From JASEHD01 sp964471945 (GTDB lineage: Bacteria > Bacteroidota > Ignavibacteria > UBA10030 > SZUA-254): a DNA stretch of 48,068 nucleotides. Where the stretch lies: NCBI GenBank assembly GCA_964471945.1, contig CAYYIJ010000006.1:1-48068 (forward strand), read 5' to 3'. Under the pieces are notes generated by a model. That model did not search any database. It saw only the letters and a program-made list of their open reading frames with translations, and was not told where the DNA came from. The stretch's first letter is position 1, and every line of letters starts with the position of its first letter. Positions 42,088 to 48,068 of this stretch are shown piece by piece. The position numbers and the translations under genes were made by a program.

Positions 42088-43377
42088 ATGCAAGACGTAT
42101 TAGCGATTATATTAGGTGGTGGGCGCGGTGAGCGGCTGTATCCGTTGACAAAACTTCGTGCAAAACCTGCCCTCCCGCTTGCAGGGAAATATCGTTTTAT
42201 TGATATCCCGGTAAGCAACTGTATTAATTCTGAAATCCGCAAAATCTTTGTTCTCACACAATTTAATTCAGCTTCATTGAATCGACATGTTTCAACAACA
42301 TATTGTTTTTCTCCATTCATGAAAGGGTTCGTCGAAGTACTTGCTGCTCAGCAAACCACAGTAAATCCCGAATGGTTTGAAGGAACAGCCGACGCAGTCC
42401 GGAAAATCTTGTGGGTAATCGAACCTCAAAAAGCAACCGATCTCCTTATTCTTGCTGGCGATCATCTTTACAGAATGGATTATCGGTTGTTCATGAAAGC
42501 GCACCGTGAAACCAACGCTGATGTTAGTATTGCGGTCATACCCGTTGAAGAATCGCAAGCATCAAGTTTTGGTCTCATGAAAATTGATAACAACGGCAGA
42601 GTAATTGAGTTTAAGGAAAAACCAACAGGTGAGTTACTCTCAAGCATGAGGGTAGATACTAGTTCGCTTGGTTTCGTCGATGCTTCAACTTGGGGCACAT
42701 CATACTTGGCTTCGATGGGAATTTATGTTTTTAAGCGTGAAGTTATCACCGATTTATTAAAGCGTTACCCGCATCATGATGATTTTGGCAAGCAACTTAT
42801 TCCTGAAGCAATTAAAGATTTCAAAGTACAGTCATATATTTTCAGAGGATATTGGGAAGATATCGGAACAATCGAAGCATTCTATCGTGCTAATTTAGCG
42901 CTCGTGAAACAACCGAATCCTGCATTCAGTTTTTTCGATGAAACTTTCCCGATTTACACACGCCCACGTTTCCTGCCTCCAAGTAAGATTTTGAACACGC
43001 TGATCGATCAATCAATGATCTCTGATGGATGCATTATTCGCGGCGCTAAAATAATCAATTCAATTATCGGTATCCGTACCAGAATGGGAATGAATTCCCT
43101 ACTTGAAAACGTATTAATGATGGGTGCAGACTTCTACCAATCAGATGAAGAAAGAGATATTGATTCTAAAAATAATCTTCCCCTCATCGGTATTGGAGAG
43201 AATACCATTATACGTGATGCTATCATTGATAAGAACGCGCGTATTGGAAACAATGTAAAAATAATAAACAAGGCAAAACAACAACAGGCTGATTCAGAGA
43301 AAGAGGGCTATTGTATCCGCAACGGCATTACAATTGTCATTAAGAATGCAATCATACCAGATAACACCGTAATATGA
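42088..43377 (+). CDS. glgC: Glucose-1-phosphate adenylyltransferase GlgC
   Basis: Makes ADP-glucose from glucose 1-phosphate and ATP for glycogen synthesis. The nucleotide-binding loop GGGRGERLYPLT, the KPAL segment, FEGTADAVRK, LILAGDHLYRMDY and EFKEKPTGE are canonical, and the C-terminal beta-helix is visible. Length is 429 residues, close to the cyanobacterial and plant type. ATG at 42088 has a purine-rich GGGGGA upstream. It lies between the GH13 gene and glgA in one operon. Confidence 0.96.
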   Translation: MQDVLAIILGGGRGERLYPLTKLRAKPALPLAGKYRFIDIPVSNCINSEIRKIFVLTQFNSASLNRHVSTTYCFSPFMKGFVEVLAAQQTTVNPEWFEGTADAVRKILWVIEPQKATDLLILAGDHLYRMDYRLFMKAHRETNADVSIAVIPVEESQASSFGLMKIDNNGRVIEFKEKPTGELLSSMRVDTSSLGFVDASTWGTSYLASMGIYVFKREVITDLLKRYPHHDDFGKQLIPEAIKDFKVQSYIFRGYWEDIGTIEAFYRANLALVKQPNPAFSFFDETFPIYTRPRFLPPSKILNTLIDQSMISDGCIIRGAKIINSIIGIRTRMGMNSLLENVLMMGADFYQSDEERDIDSKNNLPLIGIGENTIIRDAIIDKNARIGNNVKIINKAKQQQADSEKEGYCIRNGITIVIKNAIIPDNTVI

Positions 43378-43393
43378 ATTTTAGGAGAATAAA

Positions 43394-44956
43394 TTGATTC
43401 TGGAAATGAAGCACATCGTCATGCTCGCAGCGGAGAACGATGCACTCATCAATGGGAAAGTCGGCGGGCTTGCAGATGTTATTAGGGATTTACCGAATAC
43501 ACTTGCAGATTACGAATTAAGGGTTACGGTTATCACGCCTGCGTATGGAATACTTCACAAGAATAATCCATCAAAATTCGTATCGAGAGTATCTTTCCCA
43601 TTCGGTGGAAAAATATCTGAAGGAGAGCTATGGGAGGTTATGCCTAAAAACAAAAAAAATAATGTTACCCATTTTGTCTTTGAACATCCGGGGATTCGTG
43701 GAGCGCCCATCTACTCGAACGATCCACCAGGGCAGCCATTTGCACAAGATGCAACGAAGTTTGCAATTTTTTGTTCAGCCATCGGGCAGTATCTCAAAAC
43801 CGTTCAACCGTCACCTATCATTCATCTTCACGATTGGCACACGGGAGTAATGTTTTTACTAAAAGAGCTTCATCCAGAATTTACTCATTTGAAAAATCTG
43901 AAACATGTATTCACTATTCACAATCTTAATTATCATGGCAACCGCCCCATTCGTGGTATGAATGCAAGCATTGAAACATGGTTCCCAGAGCTCTTTCAAA
44001 AAACATCTTGGATAGATAAATGGAAAGACACTCGATACAAAGAGCCGCAATTCACACCGCTTGCAGCAGGAATAAAATATGCCTATAAAGTGAACACCGT
44101 TTCGCCATCATACGCTGAAGAAATTTTGAAACCGAGTGATCGAGAAAATGGATTTTACGGAGGTGAAGGACTTGAGGAATTTTTATGGCAAGCAAAAAAA
44201 GAAAACCGTTTTTTCGGCATACTCAATGGTATTGAATATTCCTCAACTGGTGCAATTCCTCGAATGACATTTCGAGAATTATGTACGCTGATGATAACAG
44301 AAGTAAAAAAAGAAAACGATAAAAATCCAGAGTCATTATTCTCTGAAGTAATCTCACGGCTCGAAAAATTTAGAACAACTCAATCTGATATTCTTCTTGC
44401 AAGTGTAACACGGATTACCGAGCAGAAGGTTCGATTATTATTCGAATCAGGCGCCGATTCAAAAACCGCACTCGAGAAACTCCTTGATATATTAAAGCAG
44501 ATCAATGGATTTTATGTTCTCTTAGGAAACGGTACAAAGGAATATGAAGAAAAGTGTATCAAGATATTTAAACAGTATGAAAGATTAATATATATAAAAC
44601 TCTATTCTCTCCCGCTTGCACAAGCACTCTATGCAAATGGGACACTGTTTATTATGCCAAGTTCTTTCGAGCCCTGTGGAATCAGTCAAATGATTGCGAT
44701 GCGCGAAGGTCAGCCGTGCGTTGTTCATGCAGTTGGTGGACTGAAAGATACTGTAATTGACATGGTGAATGGTTTCACCTTTTCAGGGCGAAATATTCAA
44801 GAACAGGTAGATAATTTTGTTACAACTACAAAGAAAATACTTAGTATCTATCTCAACGAAAAAGAACAATGGAAAAAAATAAGAATGGAAGCAATGCGAT
44901 CTCGGTTTGAATGGAAAGATAGCGCCAAGAAATATATTGAATCTTTATACAATTGA
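43394..44956 (+). CDS. glgA: Glycogen synthase GlgA (GT5)
   Basis: Elongates alpha-1,4-glucan from ADP-glucose. The N-terminal KVGGL motif (Lys22), HDWHTG, FTIHNLNYHG and the C-terminal PSSFEPCGISQMIAMREGQP with VGGLKDT are family hallmarks. Length is 520 residues. The start is TTG at 43394, 6 nt after AGGAG (43383-43387); the in-frame ATG at 43406 lies 18 nt from that site and is less likely. It follows glgC by 16 bp. Confidence 0.94.
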   Translation: MILEMKHIVMLAAENDALINGKVGGLADVIRDLPNTLADYELRVTVITPAYGILHKNNPSKFVSRVSFPFGGKISEGELWEVMPKNKKNNVTHFVFEHPGIRGAPIYSNDPPGQPFAQDATKFAIFCSAIGQYLKTVQPSPIIHLHDWHTGVMFLLKELHPEFTHLKNLKHVFTIHNLNYHGNRPIRGMNASIETWFPELFQKTSWIDKWKDTRYKEPQFTPLAAGIKYAYKVNTVSPSYAEEILKPSDRENGFYGGEGLEEFLWQAKKENRFFGILNGIEYSSTGAIPRMTFRELCTLMITEVKKENDKNPESLFSEVISRLEKFRTTQSDILLASVTRITEQKVRLLFESGADSKTALEKLLDILKQINGFYVLLGNGTKEYEEKCIKIFKQYERLIYIKLYSLPLAQALYANGTLFIMPSSFEPCGISQMIAMREGQPCVVHAVGGLKDTVIDMVNGFTFSGRNIQEQVDNFVTTTKKILSIYLNEKEQWKKIRMEAMRSRFEWKDSAKKYIESLYN

Positions 44957-44989
44957 ACTCGTCAAAGATTTTATCTATTTTTATATATT

Positions 44990-45829
44990 ATGCTTTTACA
45001 CTGGATACTCTCAATATTGACCCTGACTGGCGTAGCTCACACTGCTAAGCATCAAGACTCATTACGAATGATTACCATTGTTGATTCAATTAATAATCAC
45101 TATTCATCAGGAGTTGAACTATTTAATGGGCATGATGATACTGGAGAGCTGCGCGAGTACGCAAAAAAAGAATTTCAAACTGTATTAAGATTGAATCCCC
45201 GTCACGCACCTGCAATTGCATATCTGGGTATGGTCGCAATGGATGAAGATAGTCTTGTTTTAGCTGATTCATTATTCAGATCAGCTATTCAAATTGATTC
45301 AACATGCGCTGAAGCTCGTGTTGGAAAAGCTAATTATTTCCGCCGGCTTAGTCAATGGCAAGCAGGTTATGATGAAGCCCGCCGGGCTGTAACGCTTGCC
45401 CCATCGAGTGACTTGGCACGGTGGGAATTAGTTGCGCAATTACTTCATCGAGCAGAGGCGCCGGTAACAGAAGTCGAAATAAATGAGGCAATCCCACATC
45501 TTAAAAAAATTCTTGAACTTGATTCCAATGCACGCGGGGCACATCTTGACCTTGCAGAATCTTACGAACGATTAAAGCAGTGGCGAAATGCTGTAATACA
45601 TTACCGGAACGTTCTTCGCATCGGACAAATTCCAGAAGATATGGATGTATGGGTATATATGGTCCATTTAGATGTTGCACGCTGTCTTGAAACCATGGAA
45701 GAATATTCAGATGCATCTCATGAATTGCAACTTTATCTCGAAGAATTAAAAAAGTTCCAAGCGGATGAAGAAACAATCAATGTAATTGAAAACCGAATTC
45801 ATAAGCTTCAAAATAAAGTAAAAAAATAA
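44990..45829 (+). CDS. Exported TPR-repeat protein
   Basis: A 279-residue protein with a signal peptide or N-terminal anchor (about residues 1-18) followed by roughly six TPR-like helical pairs (about 50-265), for example YAKKEFQTVLRLNPRHAPA and LADSLFRSAIQIDSTCAEA. TPRs bind other proteins; no catalytic motif is visible. It begins 33 bp after glgA and is likely co-transcribed, although its envelope location does not obviously fit glycogen synthesis. A role with the neighbouring GT-C/TPR protein is equally possible. Confidence 0.75.
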   Translation: MLLHWILSILTLTGVAHTAKHQDSLRMITIVDSINNHYSSGVELFNGHDDTGELREYAKKEFQTVLRLNPRHAPAIAYLGMVAMDEDSLVLADSLFRSAIQIDSTCAEARVGKANYFRRLSQWQAGYDEARRAVTLAPSSDLARWELVAQLLHRAEAPVTEVEINEAIPHLKKILELDSNARGAHLDLAESYERLKQWRNAVIHYRNVLRIGQIPEDMDVWVYMVHLDVARCLETMEEYSDASHELQLYLEELKKFQADEETINVIENRIHKLQNKVKK

Positions 45830-45940
45830 TTTGTTGCTGTTCACACTTAAAAAAAATGTATTTCAGATGCAGGATATATAGAAAGAGAATAATTCACTGT
45901 TCAGGCAAATATGATGCTTAACGACAAAGTTTGAGATTAA

Positions 45941-46003
45941 ATGGCAAAAGCGTATCGTGAGACAAAAAGCGATCCAGCGATCGAAAAAAACGATAATGTA
46001 TAA
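45941..46003 (+). CDS. Possible 20-residue leader ORF (doubtful)
   Basis: ATG at 45941 opens a 20-codon frame, MAKAYRETKSDPAIEKNDNV, whose TAA (46001-46003) overlaps the first codons of the next gene (ATG 45996). If translated it could couple ribosomes onto that gene. The peptide is polar and matches nothing I know. It is most likely chance; listed because of its placement. Confidence 0.2.
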   Translation: MAKAYRETKSDPAIEKNDNV

Positions 46004-48056
46004 TCGGTTTTTAAATATTACTCTTATTTTCTCAATCGTTTTAATCGTATTCAACATCGGTGGATACTTTTTTCCAACTGCACTAACTTGGGGATTTCAT
46101 TTCCTCGGCTTCCTATCACCGGTTTATTTTTTCCTCTATATCTTATTGGCTTTTATTCTGATTTTATTCAGTTATAAGGGAAAGTTTGAGCATTTAGTTG
46201 AATGGATCACGGCTATCTTTAAAGAAAAACCATTTCTGTTTATATGTGGTACTGTTACTATTTTCATAATATCTGCATTAGTTTTTCAGATAAAAGTACC
46301 GTTGCTTGGAGATAGTTTTTTAATAATAAAGATACTTGACTCAGCACACCAGGGAGAAAAGATGTTAGCCGGTCTTTACCGTGAGCCATTGTCGATAGCT
46401 TATTTTTACTTCTTTATAAAATTATTTCTTGCATCGAATGTCCCCGATATGTTAGATGCATTTCTTACAAGTGAGATTCTGCTTGGTATAGGTTTTATTG
46501 TCATATCATTTTTTATCGTTAATAACATTATTAAAGACCCGCATATTCAAATGCTGTCTTTTATCTTTTTGCTTTCTGCTCAATACATGCAGCTTTTTTT
46601 TGGATATGTTGAAGTTTATTCGGTTGTCTTATTCTGCCTTAGTTTATTCATTCTAGTAACGGTTCTTACGCTAAACCAAAAAATTCCATTTTATCTTTTT
46701 TTACCTACGTTTTCCATACTTGTTTATGCTCACTATCTTTCGTTGATGTTCATCTTTGCTGTAATTTATTTATGTTATCGAGAATACAAGAATCACGGCA
46801 TAAAAAATATACTTATAGGGTTAGGGCTTATTGCTTTTATTACATTAATAATATTAATTCCCATCAAATTTGAATATACTCGTTTAATTCCTCGAATACC
46901 CCATGCACATTATCTTTCCCTTTGGGAAACAACAGACGGTTTTCAAGCATATACATTATTTTCGGGGTATCATCTCATTAATCTTTTCAATCTTTTCATT
47001 CAACAATCTCCCTTTGCGTTATTCATTGTTGGTTTTCTACTTCTTTTAGAAAGAAAAAGTGTATTAAGTTCAACCATTAATAAATTTTTTATCTTTTGTA
47101 TTATTCCCCTTTTGGGATTTTTACTCGTCGTTAAGTTTGATCTCGGAATGCCTAAAGATTGGGATATTGCAGCACCTTTTTTTTTAATAGTCAACATATT
47201 TGCCATCTTGTTACTTTCAGAATCACAAATAAAAGAAAAATTGAAGATATATACTCTTCTTACTTCAACAACTATATTACTTTCGTTGCCATGGTTTCAG
47301 TTGAATTCAACAGTGGAACCGAACATCAAGAGAATTAAAACAATCATGGATTCCCGGATAATGGCAATAAGTGGTTATTACCAAACCATTTTTCATCTTT
47401 CAATGTACTATTTTAATAATCGGGAAATAGACAATTTGATAAATGAATGGCAAGAATACGTCAATCGATATCCAGGGGATGGAAGAGGATATGAGAAACT
47501 TGCAAGAGCATATTGGGAGTTAGGTGAACAAGCGTATGACAGTATTGCATCTACATACGAGAATTGGATAGCAATCGATCCAGATCTTGAGAAACCCAAA
47601 AAACAGTATTCAAATTTTTGTTTAATCGCAGGGAATTCATCACTGAATCAGGATGATATAACAAAAGCTGCCAAGTATTTTAGAAAAGCCATTGATATGA
47701 ATCCCTTATCATCGGGTGCTTATAACAACTTAGGACTCATATTCGAAACACAGAATCAACTTGATTCCGCTATTTCTCTTTTCCATATGGCACTCAAATT
47801 AGATTCGACCTATGCGCGTGCTGCAAAGAATCTTGGAGATGTTTATCTTCGAAAAGGAAATACAATTCTCGCTATCGAATTTTATCAAAAAGCAATACGG
47901 CTCGCTCCAGATTATATGAACGCCCTCGAAAACTTAGCAATAGTTTACATGTCAATAGATAAAAAACCAGAAGCAATCGATACCTATCGGTATGCAGCAC
48001 GTCTGGGAAGTCACACAGCTCAAAAATTTCTTTTGGAGAACAATTACAGATGGTAA
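45996..48056 (+). CDS. GT-C-like polytopic membrane protein with C-terminal TPR repeats (paralogue)
   Basis: A 686-residue protein with about eleven membrane spans and TPR units at about 500-680. I chose ATG 45996 over GTG 45957 because it gives the same length as the paralogue at 33397-35457 and starts right at the first hydrophobic segment. Shared motifs are VPLLGD (Asp about 106), FFGYVEVY and GMPKDW. Likely a lipid-linked-sugar-dependent glycosyltransferase, by fold only. A weak promoter, TTGAGA-16-TATCGT, lies at 45931-45958. The gene is complete; the window ends 12 bp later. Confidence 0.75.
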   Translation: MYNRFLNITLIFSIVLIVFNIGGYFFPTALTWGFHFLGFLSPVYFFLYILLAFILILFSYKGKFEHLVEWITAIFKEKPFLFICGTVTIFIISALVFQIKVPLLGDSFLIIKILDSAHQGEKMLAGLYREPLSIAYFYFFIKLFLASNVPDMLDAFLTSEILLGIGFIVISFFIVNNIIKDPHIQMLSFIFLLSAQYMQLFFGYVEVYSVVLFCLSLFILVTVLTLNQKIPFYLFLPTFSILVYAHYLSLMFIFAVIYLCYREYKNHGIKNILIGLGLIAFITLIILIPIKFEYTRLIPRIPHAHYLSLWETTDGFQAYTLFSGYHLINLFNLFIQQSPFALFIVGFLLLLERKSVLSSTINKFFIFCIIPLLGFLLVVKFDLGMPKDWDIAAPFFLIVNIFAILLLSESQIKEKLKIYTLLTSTTILLSLPWFQLNSTVEPNIKRIKTIMDSRIMAISGYYQTIFHLSMYYFNNREIDNLINEWQEYVNRYPGDGRGYEKLARAYWELGEQAYDSIASTYENWIAIDPDLEKPKKQYSNFCLIAGNSSLNQDDITKAAKYFRKAIDMNPLSSGAYNNLGLIFETQNQLDSAISLFHMALKLDSTYARAAKNLGDVYLRKGNTILAIEFYQKAIRLAPDYMNALENLAIVYMSIDKKPEAIDTYRYAARLGSHTAQKFLLENNYRW

Positions 48057-48068
48057 CAAATAAATTTA

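Noticed and set aside
45858..45873. Solitary copy of a repeat terminus (TATTTCAGATGCAGG)
   Set aside because: Only about 10 bases match the terminal repeat and no partner terminus or palindromic core is nearby; probably chance.

Overview
The window reads as a piece of chromosome from a Gram-negative, AT-rich bacterium of the FCB (Bacteroidota/Chlorobiota/Ignavibacteriota) lineage, most likely near Ignavibacteria; this placement is an inference. Support: a TonB-dependent receptor with an N-terminal carboxypeptidase-regulatory-like domain, several predicted outer-membrane barrels, a MurE with the meso-DAP signature, many membrane proteins with C-terminal TPRs, and intergenic palindromes of kinds often seen in these genomes. 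Predicted promoters follow a TTGnnn-17-TATATT pattern rather than the -33/-7 type of true Bacteroidia. No phage, IS transposase, CRISPR array, tRNA or rRNA was seen.

Layout. 1-573: intergenic DNA filled with nested inverted-repeat elements. 574-18628 (minus strand): a nearly complete dcw (division and cell wall) operon, in transcription order mraZ, rsmH, ftsL-like, ftsI, murE, murF, mraY, murD, ftsW, murG, a small membrane protein, a half-length TauE/SafE permease, murC, murB, ftsQ, ftsA, ftsZ. Genes overlap or nearly touch, and a promoter plus MraZ boxes sit upstream of mraZ. 19017-21116 (plus): exported M3 peptidase. 21173-22540 (minus): dihydropyrimidinase-like amidohydrolase. 22673-26521 (plus): murA, a polyprenyl-phosphate-sugar-synthase-like GT2, and a TMTC-like GT-C/TPR membrane protein, closely spaced. 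26522-27126: a nested repeat followed by a gene-free stretch rich in hairpins. 27127-31749: enolase, a porin-like protein and a TonB-dependent receptor. 31846-36040: phosphohexomutase, a second GT-C/TPR membrane protein and a TlpA-like thioredoxin. 36153-37343: nikR with its own predicted operator, and a small outer-membrane protein. 37644-45829: a glycogen-type operon made of an ATP-grasp enzyme, a very long GH13 protein, glgC, glgA and a periplasmic TPR protein. 45996-48056: a third GT-C/TPR membrane protein, paralogous to the second.

How it fits together. The dcw operon plus murA provides most of the cytoplasmic peptidoglycan pathway and the divisome core (no ddl is present here). Phosphohexomutase, GlgC, GlgA and the GH13 protein form a glucose-phosphate to alpha-glucan route with an unexplained ATP-grasp partner. 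The GT2/GT-C pair and the two further GT-C/TPR proteins suggest a lipid-linked sugar transfer capacity at the envelope. The most promising leads are (1) the ATP-grasp/GH13/glgC/glgA operon, (2) the intergenic elements that share terminal inverted repeats but carry different palindromic interiors, (3) the hairpin-rich stretch upstream of eno, and (4) the NikR-controlled outer-membrane protein.
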